Assembly: GCA_024138025.1 (NCBI GenBank)
Contig: JAMXBD010000961.1
Coordinates: forward strand, 1-64,000
Reading direction: 5' to 3'
Source: Combretum micranthum
Taxonomy: Eukaryota > Streptophyta > Magnoliopsida > Myrtales > Combretaceae
Length of the DNA: 64,000 nt
This document shows positions 1 through 12,450 of the stretch, in pieces. Position 1 is the first letter of the stretch; every line of letters starts with the position of its first letter. The notes under the pieces are model-generated. The model was not told the DNA's origin. It worked only from the letters and a program-made list of their open reading frames with translations, and did not search any database. The translations under genes were made by a program, and so were the position numbers.

Positions 1-830
1 CATAAAACTTTCTCCCAACAATCGGGACTTCCTTTCCTTTATTCTTTCCTTCCTTTTCCTTGCTCCTTCTACAATTCGACGCTCTTCCTACCAATCTCGT
101 AACTTCTGATGTTGAATTCTTCCAACCCTCATTCTCAGATCCTCGTCCAATCCTCCTCGGAAGACTTGTCTTTTCAATTCCTCGTTGTACTTATGGGATC
201 GAGGGGATATTACAAATCTACTAAACTCAGTCTGCGTACTGGCTCATGTCCTTCCTTTTGAGCAACTTAAGAAGTCTGCATTATACCTCACTCGTAAGCG
301 CTTCGGGAAATAATTTTCCAAGAACTCATATCTGAAACATTTCCCAAGTATTAGGGTCATTAGCTCTCTTTTCTTTGATTCCCACCATATTCTAGTATTA
401 AGACGAAGCATGAATGTCCCATACTTGATTTACAGGTAATGCGGGACCTCGTATGCATCAAAAGACCTTTCGATTTGGACAAGCCAATCTTTAGCCTCAT
501 TTGGCTTATCGTAAGCTCCATAAAAATAATGGTTACTTCAGATAAAATCAGGCAATGAGCTCTTGTATGGCCTTAGCGGTTGGGGTGGAGGTAGCGGTGG
601 ATTTTGGGAGTGCATGCTCCTTTGTACAGATGCTTCAGTTGACACTTGTTGTTGCGGCGAAGTTGGTATAAGTGACACTTGTTGTTGCGGCGGAGTTGGT
701 ACAAGTGTCGTGCTGGTGCGGGTTTAGGTAGGGTGCAGGTGCAAGCATGTTCTGCCTAATCGCTTCTAGCACTTAGGTTAGATGTCCTAGTATAGCATGC
801 AAGTCTCCTGGCGATGCAATAGCTGCTTGT
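1..830 (-). pseudogene. Decayed gag (Retrotrans_gag) of element A
   Basis: The minus strand encodes a retrotransposon capsid-like protein, the structural protein of the virus-like particle. One frame holds for about 540 bases. It begins FYGAYDKPNEAKDWLVQIER and continues through a tryptophan pair (RIWWES) and a segment with YFPKRLRVRYNADFLS, the order expected of the plant Ty3/gypsy Retrotrans_gag domain. In-frame stops lie at 430-432, 244-246 and 88-90, so it cannot make a full product. The more upstream part (about 560-830) is Gln/Pro-rich and includes a short direct repeat around CCGCAACAACAAGTGTCA. No start codon could be fixed. Zinc knuckle, protease and polymerase would lie left of the window. 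The lineage within Ty3/gypsy is not certain. Confidence 0.75.
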
Positions 831-1204
831 GGGGCAAATTGTTCTGCTCTAATTTCCGATTGATTGGAGACACTTTACTCTATCCTGTCCTCTTCTACCT
901 TAGCTTGTTTAAATTTTTAAGTTAGGTTTATTATTTTGATATCTTGTTAAATCTTTGACGTAAATTTTGTGGAGATTACGGAAACTTACTTGCATAAATA
1001 GCTACTGAAATAAGAAATATGATTTAATTCAAAGTAAATTTTGAGATCATAAATAAAGCTTAAATTCATTAGAAAATTAAGACAGCGGGTGCAAGACCCT
1101 TACATGGAAAATAACAATAAGGTCAATTACAACAATCACAAAGAAAAAAAAAAAAACACCGTTTCGAAAACATAAAAGATAGACTAGGATTGCTGATTTA
1201 GTCT

Positions 1205-2290
1205 TCAATTACAAAATTTGAGCTGGACAAAAGGGATACGCTCGGTTTCCTCTTTCCTTCCTTCATTCGTTAGGTTTGTCTCCAGGGTTTCTGCTGGATG
1301 ACACCTTGGATTTCTTTTTCTCATAAATTGTTGAAAATATTCTTCCTCTTTCTGGCTGCTTCCCTCACCTTTCATGTATGTTAGCCAGTTCGACTTCAAC
1401 CAGATCCGGTACTATATCATGGATAGTCTTCCAGGTAATATCCTCTCCAGCTTCCTCGCTATCATTGACATTTATTGTTGGTGGGATGTCATCCATGTCC
1501 ATGGTTGGGTTTGCCTTCTGTCTCCTCTGAGCCTGCTGTTCTTCTAGATAGCGGATCATTCCTGCTGGATCTTCTCTATTACAGGGTTCATCATTTCTAG
1601 GAGCGGGTTGGCTTTCTGTTTCTTGTTCTGGTTCTTCCTCTTGGCCTTCATCCGGATCTTCCTTGGATTCTTCCTCAGACTCTTCACTTGTTTCTCTCAT
1701 TTCCTCTTCCTTATCACTATTCCATTCCTACTTAGATGTAGAACCTCATTCCTTCTTAGTTAATTCCTGTGAAGGTTGGTGGCTCAGTGAATACTTTAGT
1801 TGGTGATCGCAAACTTCTTAGTAAACTTCATGCAAGTGGAAAACGTTGCTGAGATCAGCCTTAATCCATTTTAAGTGATCCGTTAGATCATCGTGTGCGT
1901 ACACGAACACTGGCCCAATTGGATTCTAAGTTCGAAAGTCGGGGAAAGTTCGGTTCCATCATCCCTAAGGACAAGCATTGCTTCTTTCGGCATGGGTCGG
2001 TCTCCGGCTATTGCTGCGATCCTTTCTATAGCATAGATCATCTCTAACTTAGACCATTTCTTCCTTAAGGGACAGTTATGAATGGTCTACACTACTCCTT
2101 TCTACTCTGTATTCAACATTCCTTTCTTCCATATCAGAAACATTTCTCGAATGTTCTTAGGTTGTCCAAACAAAACAAACTCTTCACACAACACCCTAAG
2201 TCTTAGACGGTAATTCTCCAAATTTTCAAAGAGTCCTTTTCTGAAATTTTTAGCCTATAGACAGGCCTTGTCTAAGGTAATCTATGCAAA
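1205..2290 (-). pseudogene. Extra reading frame between primer site and gag
   Basis: A decayed protein-coding stretch lies upstream of gag in element A. From about 2245 to 1923 one minus-strand frame stays coding-like for over 100 codons with only two stops, with segments such as LRVLCEEFVLFGQPKNIREM and IAAIAGDRPMPKEAMLVLRD. Further down, 1365-1700 is open for 111 codons and strongly acidic (runs of Glu/Asp such as SEESEEESKEDPDEGQEEEP), then 1205-1399 is open in another frame and Lys/Glu-rich. I do not recognise the protein. It resembles no gag, pol or env motif I know. TAT/Ogre elements carry an extra frame in this position, but this element has an initiator-Met primer site, which is not typical of them. 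It could be two separate frames rather than one; the join between them is unclear. Confidence 0.5.
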
Positions 2291-2413
2291 AGAGAGAGAA
2301 GTTAGAAAAACTTATTCTATCATTTCTATCTTATCTAAGTCTTTCTTATTCTATTCTAATTTGTTTCTTCTTAAGTCCAATTCTATAATTATGATTCCTA
2401 GATTCTTAACCAT

Positions 2414-2425
2414 GCTCTGATACCA
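2414..2425 (-). other. Primer-binding site, initiator tRNA-Met type
   Basis: The minus strand reads TGGTATCAGAGC, the common plant initiator-methionine tRNA primer site, 8 bases downstream of the end of LTR-A. This shows LTR-A is the 5' LTR of a minus-strand element. Confidence 0.85.
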
Positions 2426-2433
2426 ACTTAATC

Positions 2434-5037
2434 TGTCATGCCTCAAAGGTACTCTAAACGTAACAGTCCGCCACACTTAATATTAAAACTTAAGTATGAC
2501 AACCTTAGTCATTCTTAGAAGCTTTGGTATTAAGTGTAAGGCATGCTCTCACAACTTTAGAAGACCATACAAGGAATTATGAAGCTTAAAAAGATACAAT
2601 AATAATTTAAGAAAAGAATATTCATAATATTCATTTATTCATAACAATTGTCTTACAAGCCTTAGGGGCATTCCCCTACCAGAAATAACTATAATCTATT
2701 ATAAGAAATTTTCTACATCTTATCTAACACTAAACTTTATCTAAAAATTCCTTCACCAAAATAGATAATACCTTGCTACAGGGTCCACGTGGTCTCAACC
2801 ACAAATAGGTAAACTGTAAAAGGTATCTATAGGGGTATAAGCTAATAGGCTTAATGAGAATTATTTTCATGAGTAAATTTCTTATGAAATAAAGTTCAAG
2901 CAAGTTATTTAAGCAATCAAGTGAAATGCAACATACACGTGAGCAAACAAAGCATATAGTTTTTTGGGAACTATATGTTGAATGGATTTATGCTCTCCAT
3001 TCGGGGTTTAGTGATGTATAATCTCAAAACGAGTAGTTTTAGTTAATTTATGCTTTCGATCATTACCGCCAAGCATATAAAGTCTACTTGAGTTGAGCCA
3101 TGCTTCCGGATTTCCGCTAAGCATTGGTTTGATTTTTTTATCATAACCGCCAAGTGTTGCTTTCAACAATGCTACTATCATTTTCATCCAAGGATAATAA
3201 CCCCATGCAATGTGACTCATTTCGTCGTATGCATGAATCAATTTATTTAAGATATCATGGCATCATTATTGCAAATTTAAGGTGATCATAGAATTTCATA
3301 CATATCAAGTGCTATACTAAAATAAACATTTACTTACAATCAATTCCAGCCTCGATATTCTTAGAATCCTTTCAACAATTTTTCACATACATATCAATTT
3401 GTCTTTTCTTAATTCTAATGTGACTAAACTATAAGCACAATCAAGTAAAGCTTTTTAAGAAAATAAACTCACGATGTCATGTTGACACTTCTCCTAAATG
3501 GATGAGTCGCTCAAACAATCCACTTAGTCGAAATAATCCTCGGGGTATGAGTATTCTTCCTCAGAATCACCTAGTCAAGGAAATATCAAAATGAGTATTT
3601 CTTGATAACATTTCTTGAGACTTGTCTAAACTATGCCATAAGAACGTCAAAATTCGCATAAAATGATTCTAATTTAAAATGGCCATAACTTGGTTATTTT
3701 AACTCGGAATTATGTATATAATATACCAATTTCTATTTATTCAAAAAGATCTATTCATTTCTAAAACTATTTTCATCAAACTAGATCATTTAGGCTCCAA
3801 AAAAGTGCGATAATTCACCACGAATTTTCCTACCCAAAAACATTTTGTTTCAAACATTAAACCATCCAAACATTACTTTGATAAATACTTAATTATCTAT
3901 ATAGTTGAGAAATCCTTTTTCATAGATATATAACTCACACTTCATCCATGCTCAAGTGTTTTTTGTCCAACCAATTTCTTGAGTAAAACAATGTTAATTA
4001 AAAGTGTAGAAAACCATAGTTTACAATAAATTCATTTTGTAAATCCTTTTTAAATGGATATTTTGATTTTTTTTTTGTTTCAAAGGAATTATTTCATGTT
4101 TACTTTACTATTTTTCTTAAAGAATTTTTAATACTATTAGATCTCTTTATTTTCCTTTTAGGATTTTTCAAATATTAGTATTAGTTTTTCAATACAACTT
4201 TTCCTTGATCATTACTTGGAAAATCTTGGTTTGAAAACTCTTATTCCCTTTTTATGGGATTTCCTTATATTGTGTTTTTATGGAAAACATTTTAGTACCA
4301 AAAGTCATCTTCTTTTAGAAAAAAAAGTACTATAGAAATGATTAAAAAGCTTTTCAAAACAAAAGTAGTTTTTAAAATTGTAGTGAGTCTTCCTAAAGCT
4401 TTGAAAAGAATAAATATTAATTTTTGTTAAACTATAGATTCTAACTTTCATATAAAACCATTCTTATGTGATAAAATCTCCTTTTTGTCAAAGTATAATT
4501 GGAGCTTTAAATATTTAGACAACAATCTTTATAGGCATGATTTAGAGAAATAATAACAAGTAAAAATAACATAAATAATAAATAAGGAATAGTGTAGAAT
4601 AGTAATGAATAGTGTAATGTAAAGTATATGATTTATAAAGTACGATGGTAAGAAAATACACGTATAATTACGATATATGATATTTTTACTTACTGAAAAA
4701 TTATAAAATGATATTTTTGAAAACCTTGTATTTTTATGAGTCTATCGGTATATTCGGAATATTTTTACTATTCTGAGCCTGGGACACGTTTTTAATAACT
4801 GTATCTGTTCGGTTCAAAACGATTTGCGGTTTTACGAATCTGATCTTTTTAAGCTTATTTATGTTATTACAAGCTATTCTATATACTAATCTCTTACTTA
4901 CTTTTTTAGGGTTGCGAACATGTGATTGCCGAACTTAAACTATTATGTCTAACTAGGTTTTGTTGACTTTAGGGTTTTCGGTTGATCTTCTGATTAGGGT
5001 TTAAGCTAAACCGATCACAAAACTTTAGGGGTTTAAA
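2434..5037 (-). repeat. LTR-A, 5' LTR of element A (promoter deleted)
   Basis: Belongs to the dominant long-LTR family, type 1 (same start as LTR-B and LTR-K). Plus-strand left edge reads TGTCATGCCTCAAAGG, the complement of the family end. The right edge is GGGGTTTAAA, where the family has GGGGTTTACA. It is about 2.6 kb, shorter than LTR-K (3.4 kb). Alignment by eye shows a gap near 4595: about 850 bases equivalent to 60285-61135 of LTR-K are missing, including the TATA box and first splice donor. The microexon (3473-3570) and later acceptor (2814-2815) remain. Confidence 0.8.
3473..3570 (-). other. Candidate LTR microexon in LTR-A
   Basis: 98 nt between an acceptor-like TTGACTAG (AG complement at 3571-3572) and a donor GTGAGT (complement at 3467-3472). 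ATG sits 8 nt before the donor. The next acceptor CAG ends at 2814. Confidence 0.45.
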
Positions 5038-5690
5038 TAGTATTGGTTGTAAAATGCCCTGGCCAACTTGTCCCAGGTATCAATCTTGTTGAGGTTTAGT
5101 TGGGCATATCAGGTCAATATGGTCTGGTGAGGCTGTCTTGGAAAGTCTAAATCATTAGTCACTCATACTGGTGTATTGGCTCATCTTCCTCACATAGAGC
5201 CTTATGTACAATTTGAGGCATCCTATGCTATTTTACTTTTCAAGATCTAGCATCTTAAACTTTTTGGGAAAGTGCCATCTTGACCCATAAGCAAGCTTGT
5301 GATCCTAGCTTGGTCATACTAAGCTTTCTTAAGTGCCTTCGATTTTTCAGTAAACTAAAGGATAAATCTTTTTTCCATTTCCTTGTTTTGAGCTTCTAAC
5401 TCCTTTTTCAGTGTGTTAGGGTTAAGATCAGATGTTTGGGGCACCTAATATGCTTCTTCATCCTTAATGGGCTGAGCATTGACCTCCTTTCAAATTTTGA
5501 ATGTCCTTTGAGTGGTGGTTAAAGGGTTTTCAATAATCCGAAGCTTTAGATTAAGCATTTTTATTTAGTCTACTATTTCAAGTGCTGTTTGCTCAAGAGA
5601 TTGGATTTTCTTCTCAACAGTTGAATCGAGGCTAACATTATTGTTGGGGTTTTAGCCATTTTGAATGAATGTACTTACGGGATTAGCTGA
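5038..5690 (-). pseudogene. Decayed gag of the TAT/Ogre-like element
   Basis: A capsid-like protein of the TAT lineage. The upstream half is a heptad-like, charged region with SLDSTVEKKIQSLEQTALEI and later NTLKKELEAQNK, suggesting a coiled coil. Downstream come LKLYIRLYVRKMSQYT, FQDSLT and YAQLNLNKIDTWDKLARAF, which match in order the conserved core of TAT gag proteins (LKLY..RM, FQDSLTG, WY..L, W..LA..F...Y). Several stops and frame changes interrupt it. The frame ends with codons for FYNQY directly at the edge of LTR-A, so element A landed within the conserved gag core. The continuation is expected outside the window on the far side of element A. Confidence 0.7.
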
Positions 5691-7370
5691 GCCTAGTAAA
5701 AACAATTTCGAAATCTTGTAAAAATCTATTCTTGTTAGCAAATTATCTTCTTCTTTTTTTAGCTAAGCTTTATTCACAAATTGACATTTAATTTTAAAAG
5801 AATTTTTTTTTTTGTTTTTTTGTGTCTTTTTTTGGGGAATATTTACAAACGAGAACGATGGACTCTAGACTAGTGAAAAGAATACCTATGACAAAGGTGG
5901 TTCTAACTAAAAGAACCTGTAACTATCTAGAAGAGAAATTGATCTAATGGATGATTAATTATATACAATCTAAGTATATTTAAAAGTTTATTATACATCT
6001 TATACATGTGCATTATTGCCATTCCATAGAATATTTACAAATCGGATAAATTTTTTTTATGCTATATTACAAGAAAAATTAAATTAGGCAAGGAAATATT
6101 TAAATATTCCTAAAGAAAAATAAAATGGCTCATTAGAATCAACATGAACTTGTCCTTTATTTTTATTCAATAATATTTGAATACATCGAAATACTATTTC
6201 TTATTTCTTTTTTTTTTTTTCACAATCAGAACAATTCAAGTTCATTTTGGCTGGTAAAGCTTCTGGGGGATAGGAAAAGATCCCATGGTCAGCTAATGTA
6301 GCATTTCTGCCATTTCATTTGACAGGGACTCTATCTATTCTAGATGGTCTAATAACTTTTGGTTATCTTCTAATAGAGTCCAGACTTTCTTTTCAGCTGT
6401 TCGAGCCTTTTCCTCCTTAAAGGTAGGCCTTTATCTCAACCAAGTGAAAGTATAGATCGAGGATCCCTAAGATGTGAACAAGTCTCATCATTTCTTATGG
6501 ATCCCTTAACATCTTCCTAGAAAAAATAATGAAAAATTATTATGAAGATTTCTTTTTTTTTTTTTTTTGAAATTTCATTTTTTTACAAGAAGATGTGGAA
6601 GAAAACAAACAAAAATGATAATTATACATTTTTTATTTTTTCCAAAGATGTATACTATTTCACAAAAGAAAAAAAAAAAAAAACTATATTAATAATAAAA
6701 AATAGCCTATATATATACATTGCATATTATACATGCAAATCATACGGATGCAGATACGGGGTTGGCAACTAATTAGTAGTGGGGTAATTTAGAAAATTTT
6801 CATTTGAGTTACAACTTTATTCGAAGAAAATTTAAGTAATATATTTACATAGGAAGGATTTAGAATTTTTTTACACAATTGTAACTCTTTTTAAGGTATG
6901 CATCGCTAATATTTATTTGCTAACCCATGCTTATGAATGCAATTGGGTGGCTTCTAGAAGTTTCCTCGATTCAGTTGGCTAGATATCGACACTAAAATAG
7001 AGTGGGAGATCATTTCCTGAACCAAAAGGTAGAAAAGCCACATCCTCTAGATCTTACTAGCGACCTTCCCCCTAAGGTCCTAAGATAGTCTGGTTCTGAC
7101 TGTACTGGCACACATTTTCATAAACCAACCCTCCCTTAAAGATATCATGTGTCCCTATTAGGGCTATTTACAAAATTCTATTTTTATCTACATCACTTAA
7201 AAAAACATTAGTATAACTATTTACATGTTGTACAAATATGTAAAAATTAAGCATTAAAAAGATAAATTTTAAATTTAAGAATTTCAAGTGGTTAGCCTCT
7301 TAAAAATATGCATCCCTGACTCATTTGATATAAACCCTTGACTAGAAATTAAAATAAATTTAAATTTTAT
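5691..7370 (-). other. Leader of the TAT-like element, mostly noncoding
   Basis: Between gag and the LTR there is AT-rich sequence with several T/A homopolymers (for example 5797-5830, 6206-6220, 6550-6568). Apart from the 6230-6480 remnant no coding signal was seen. The exact LTR end and primer site of this element could not be located here. Confidence 0.45.
6230..6480 (-). pseudogene. Coiled-coil remnant upstream of TAT-like gag
   Basis: One minus-strand frame reads a charged, helical stretch (EEKARTAEKKVWTLLEDNQK followed by LLDHLE) and then IESLSNEMAEMLH after a stop. It lies between the LTR and gag, the place where TAT/Ogre elements carry an extra upstream frame or the N-terminal part of gag. 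It is too short and broken to identify. No start codon could be assigned. Confidence 0.4.
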
Positions 7371-9763
7371 AGAAAAAATTTAAGGAGTCGCCACCCGAGT
7401 AAGATCGGAAAAAAATTATAAGTTAAGATCAATGACTTGGTTGATCATAACTTATTTACTAGTCTAAGAAGAATTTGATTTAAACCAAATTTCATAAACT
7501 AGAAATTTTTGGGTTCATAGGCTATCTTATTAAAACCACATGGTTACCACTAAGATTCATAGGTTAAAATTTTATTCTTTTAATGCTAACAAATCCACAA
7601 GCTATGATATTTAAAATTTATTATTAACTTTACTAATTCAAACATATTTACAATAAACAATGAATCGATTCAATATTTCAAAAAAATTACATAAAATAAT
7701 GTTTTTTTTATTTTTTTTTGTCGCCCCAAAGGTGCCTACGGACCAGCTAGTTAGGATTAGACGTTATGTAGTTCTTTTTTAAGAAACTTTAGTGGGTTAA
7801 TTTTTTAGTATTTCAAACTATTTCAAATTTAAGTTCTTTAATTTTTCAATTTAAAAAAGAAAATTGTATCGCTCTACAGACTAGCAAGTTGAATTTTTTT
7901 TTTTTACTTTAGAAAATAGGATTTTCTATATGTAAAAAAGAGAAGATTTTTTTATGTATATAATATCTATATTAATATACTCATATTACTTATTACATAT
8001 CTTTTTTATTTTTATTATTTTAACAAATCTACAAAAAAAAAAAAAACTAATTCCCTATTATTTTTATCTATCTATAGTTTTTTTTAATTTCTATTTATTT
8101 ACTTTAAAATCATATATATAAAAATAAGAAAATAAAATTAAAAAAATGAACTTATGTGGGTAGGATTGGATGCTGATTGGATCTGGGTGGATTTTGGAGT
8201 GGGTCAGGTCAGATCATGAGCGGATTTAAGTTGCACAAAGGAAGTGATCGGTGGAAGCTACTGGTGGCGATCTGGTAATTCTAGGGGGCTGCGGTCGCAT
8301 CGGGATGATCAAATGGAGGATGAGGAAGACTCCGGTGGTGGTCGTTTGGCTCACAAACGGCTGGAAGCTAGTGGTTCAAGCTCCAATAATGGCAATCGAT
8401 GGTGGTAGTTGTCATTTTCGATCGGAAGCCATTGGATGAAGGGAAAAGCTACTAGTTAAAGCTTTCACCACCCTTGGATCCAATTGTAGCATTAGTTTTC
8501 TCCGATTTATCCTTTATAAAGAGTAATCGGAGAAATTTCAAAATTACACCCTAGATACTCCAACTTGATTTGAGACTTGCTGGAGTTTTTTGAATCAAAT
8601 TGATAATTGTTTATGGTTGTGGATGATTAAGTAGGGAACTTCGACCCGTTTATATCGTTTAGGATCCAAATTAAGTGGAGTTTGTTCGAGAATGAGTTGG
8701 TGGGAAATCTTGCTTCTCAAAGTGTCTTTGCAAATCTCGACCTTTATGAACTTCAGGAGAGACGACAAAGAGTTCAAATAAGTGTTTCTGGAAGTTGAGG
8801 TAAGTCGAATTTGAATTTGCTATGCGAGCAAAAACGAGTTTTCACGAATTTTAGATAAAAAATTGCACACCAAATCACGATCTTTAGAGATGGTTTTTGA
8901 TCCAAAATTGTAATCTCATGTCTTCTTCAAATCTCCTTCATCAATTTGATGAAAATCGAAGCAGAAATGGGTTAAAAACGAGCTTGAAATAGTCGTGTCG
9001 CGCATAAAAATTGGTTGGGCTCATTGAGGAAGATGATGCAAGTGTTGTACACGCGTGGCATGTGTTGTAAACCCTAAAGTTTTGTGATCAATTTAAGCTT
9101 AAACCCTAATTAGAAAGTCAACCGGAAATCCTAAAGTCAACAAAACCCTAGTCAGACGTAACTATTCAAGTCCAGCATTCTCGTTTAAGCAACCCCAAGA
9201 AAGTAAGTAAGAGATTAGTATGTAGAATAGTTCGTAATAACTTGAGAAAGTTTAAAAATATCATATTAGTTAAACCGCGATTCGTTTTGAGCACGATCGG
9301 ACACAGTTTTTGAAAAGCATTTCCCGGGGCTCAGATTAGTAAAAATATTCCGAATATACCGTTAGTCTTGTAAAAATATAAGGTTTTCAAAAATATCAAT
9401 TTCATAATTTTTTGGTAACTAAAAATATTAGATATCGCAATTATACGTGTATTTTCTTACTACCGGTAATTAAATTGTTATGTCTACTTTACATTATACT
9501 ATTTACACTATTCTACACTATTTATCTATCTCTACTTTTCTTACAACCTACTCTTACAAACCATACTCTATTTTCTTATAATTTCATTTCCAATATAACT
9601 TTACATATTTCATATCTTACTTTTCATTAACAAAATATAAAAAAAAAAATAAAAATTTCTCTTCCTCTCTTACACTCAGTTTGTGCCGGCCATGCCCTCC
9701 CCTTCCTCAATTTGTTTCAATTTTCATTTATCTAATTAACATAATTTTCCTCCCATATTTTCC

Positions 9764-9770
9764 TATAAAT
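9764..9770 (+). promoter_or_regulatory. TATA box of LTR-B
   Basis: TATAAAT followed by a pyrimidine-rich stretch, in the same relative place as in LTRs C, E, F, H and K. Confidence 0.6.
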
Positions 9771-11247
9771 ATCCCTTCTTCCTTCCACTTCCTTCACACC
9801 TTCCATATACTAAAATTACTCTCAAAAATTCTACAAGAGTTCTCTCAAAGTTCTCTTAAAATTAGTCTTGATAGGTAATTCTTCTTTAGAGTTTCCTTTA
9901 CGTTTATTTACTTCGTATGAGATTAGTGTGTGTTTTCTAAACCATGAAGGTTAAAGAAAGCAACAATAAGTTCATACTTTGTTTTTGTTCATGAATCTAA
10001 TTTCTTTTATATTGCTTTCATATATATATATATATATTTAACTAAATATATCTATGTAGCTATATATATCTTTTAGAGCATATAAGCTCCTTTGTTTTGC
10101 AATTTATTTACTTTCCTTGCAATTTATTTATTACCTTGTAATTTATTTACTTTCATGTTGTTTTAAGACTAGTCTTTCTAGTCTTAGACTTACCCTCATT
10201 AAGTCAAAACGATTTCTTTGTTTTTTCTTTTGGACTAGTCTATTTAGTCCTGGGATATCTTGATGAAGCTAAGGTTCCAATACTTGATATATTCTTTATT
10301 AGCTTATTTCTTTAATTATTATGTCTTTCTTATGTTTTCATAATTTTATGATTCATATTCATAATCATGCATGAACATATTGATTTTGTCTCAACAAATG
10401 AGGTAAAGCTTTCTTAAAATAGAAATTCTTTTCTAAAAATAAAAGAAGTAATTTTTCATAAAACTTAGGAATTTATCTTAACAAACTTTTCTAAGAAATC
10501 TAGAAGAGTTCATAAGAATTTTTGCAATACATACATAACATGGAAAGAAATTCTTGAGTAAACAAAAGTTTTACTAAACTTCACTTTTTCATCAATACTA
10601 GTTTGACAAACACCAAGAAATTCCTTCCATAAAAATAGAATGATCTTAAGAAATAAAGAAATTATTTCCATAAATATAGAATTGTTATTACTTCAAAAAG
10701 TAATTAAAAACTAAGCTTAGAAAATAAAAATCATTCTTTGGAAATTTAAAAAGACTAAGGGAATGAAATTAAGGAAAAGAAAAATACTTATTTAAAAGTT
10801 TCACTTTTTCTTTAGAAGACTTTACTTTTTCCAAAAATTCATGTTTGAGACAACTTCATTAATTATACATTTTATATGAGTCAATAAATATATGTAAATA
10901 CATTTCAAAGGTTTTACAAACTATTATAATATCTATCTCTTTGATAAGTTTTTGTTAAGAAGAAGGAATACAAGTTTTGTGAAAATTCATAGTGAATCTG
11001 ATCACCACTATTTCGAACTCAAATGACTTAGTTTGATGAAAATAGCTTTATGAAATAGGTAAATCTTTTTGAATAGGTAGAAAACGATATATAGTATGCG
11101 AAATTCCGAGTTAAAATGAGCAAGTTATGGCCATTTTAAGTTGGAATTTTCTCCAACCGATTTTAACCGCGAATTTAAGATAGATTTAGAATCTTCATAA
11201 ATAGAAATACTATGAAAAACTCATTTTGAGTATTTCATCTTGTTTAG

Positions 11248-11307
11248 TGAAGAAGAACGATACCGCTTTCCCGAAAGACTACTTCGACTAGAAGCGATCG
11301 TCATAGA
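11248..11307 (+). other. Candidate LTR microexon in LTR-B
   Basis: 60 nt between acceptor CTTGTTTAG and donor GTGAGT. This is the only copy where the conserved ATG 8 nt before the donor is lost (it reads GTC). Confidence 0.45.
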
Positions 11308-12368
11308 GTGAGTTAATCCCTTACTAATTACATTTCCTTGTTGTGCTTGTAAGTAGTAGTACTAGAAAATAAGGAAAAGGTAAATGAATGAATGTTGTGT
11401 GATTTGGATTCATGTCTGATTGAATAAAGGTTAAGAATATCGAAAGAGGAATTAATGAATAATTTATGTTTTCTTGTAATGATATGGTGAATATTGTTTT
11501 ATCGCCATTAACTTGAACTCAACATTATTTTGTTAAACTTATTGAAATAATTCATGATATCATATTGTGAGTCACATTTATTTCACTACTATTTTTCGTG
11601 TGGGGAAAAAGAGTTGTAGTGGTGGCTAGTAGAAGCCAGAAAGTTTACATGGGCAAATAGGAGCTGGAAAGTCTACAAGGCGAGTAGGAGCCAGTAAATC
11701 TGCAAACATTGATGGTCATATGGGCCTGTAACCACCCAACGCCCAACATGGAGGGCGTAAATCCATGCTACACATGGTTTCTGATAATCTTGTGTATGTT
11801 GTTTGCTCATGTGATTGGTGTATTCTCATATGATTATTTAAATACTTGTTTGATATATGGAAATGTTTTGTAGATGGGAATTATTTCACTAAGCTAGTTT
11901 TCTTATACCCTTATAGCTTTTTGTTATAGTATACTACCTATGGTTGGCATGAGGAGCAGGTATGAGCCAAAGCTACTAGGAGTTTTGGGAAAAGTTATAT
12001 GTATTTAGTTTTGAACATGACTTTTAAGAAAAATCTATATAGTAGACTCATGGTATATTTATGTATATTTTGATGATGGCTTAGCTAAACAAGACTATTT
12101 AGAACGGGGGAATGCCCAAGAAGTTGTAAGAGATTATTATCCAAATGAAATCACCTGTTTATTTATATAAGTTTGCATGCTTTTATTATCTACTTAAATG
12201 TAATACTCTTGTGAGTCTCCTACTATCTTGGAAGCACGCCTTGCATGTGATCTCGAAGCTCCTGCATGACTAAGGTTGTCATTCATTAGCTTTAATATTA
12301 TATGCGGCGGACTGCCACATTTAGGATACCCTTCGGGCATGACATGTGTTACTGTGCACCTGTTTTGG

Positions 12369-12450
12369 AAAAAAAAAAATTTGCTCCCTTACAAGGATTC
12401 GAACCTTGGTCGCCTCTAAGCATAGCGTGTGCTTTCCATTAGGCCGTTGG
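12369..12450 (-). other. tRNA-derived sequence with A- and B-box-like motifs
   Basis: Minus strand: CGGCCTAATGGA (complement of 12435-12446) resembles a pol III A box, and GGTTCGAATCC (complement of 12395-12405) is a perfect B box inside a complete T-arm (CAAGG/CCTTG stem, 7-nt loop). A 5-bp anticodon-like stem (AAGCA/TGCTT) lies between, and an 11-T run follows. The 5' acceptor strand does not pair, so this is not a normal tRNA gene. It may be a tRNA relic or SINE fragment inside the TAT-like LTR. Confidence 0.4.

Larger units (their letters stand above)
1..5037 (-). mobile_element. Element A: Ty3/gypsy retrotransposon, 5' part only
   Basis: On the minus strand this reads 5' LTR (LTR-A), primer-binding site, a decayed extra reading frame, then gag running off the left window edge. 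It is the only member of the dominant long-LTR family in the window that keeps internal sequence, so it shows what the many solo LTRs came from. It sits inside the gag frame of a TAT-like element, which breaks off at 5038. The other LTR and target duplication lie outside the window. The right flank is TAGTA. Confidence 0.8.
9066..12344 (+). repeat. LTR-B, solo LTR, type 1
   Basis: Starts TGTAAACCCTAAAG and ends GGGCATGACA, 3279 bp, flanked by perfect duplications TGTGT at 9061-9065 and 12345-12349. No internal sequence is present, so it is a solo LTR. TATA at 9764-9770, first donor GT at 9875, microexon 11248-11307, second acceptor AG at 11938-11939. Confidence 0.92.

Noticed and set aside
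8251..8439. 62-codon open frame with Gly/Ile-rich N-terminus
   Set aside because: Falls in the GC-richer part of the TAT-like LTR; no homology seen and no conserved context.
12369..12450. Functional tRNA gene
   Set aside because: T-arm and an anticodon-like stem are present, but no 5' acceptor strand pairs with the 3' end and the loop lacks the conserved U33. Kept only as a tRNA-derived relic.
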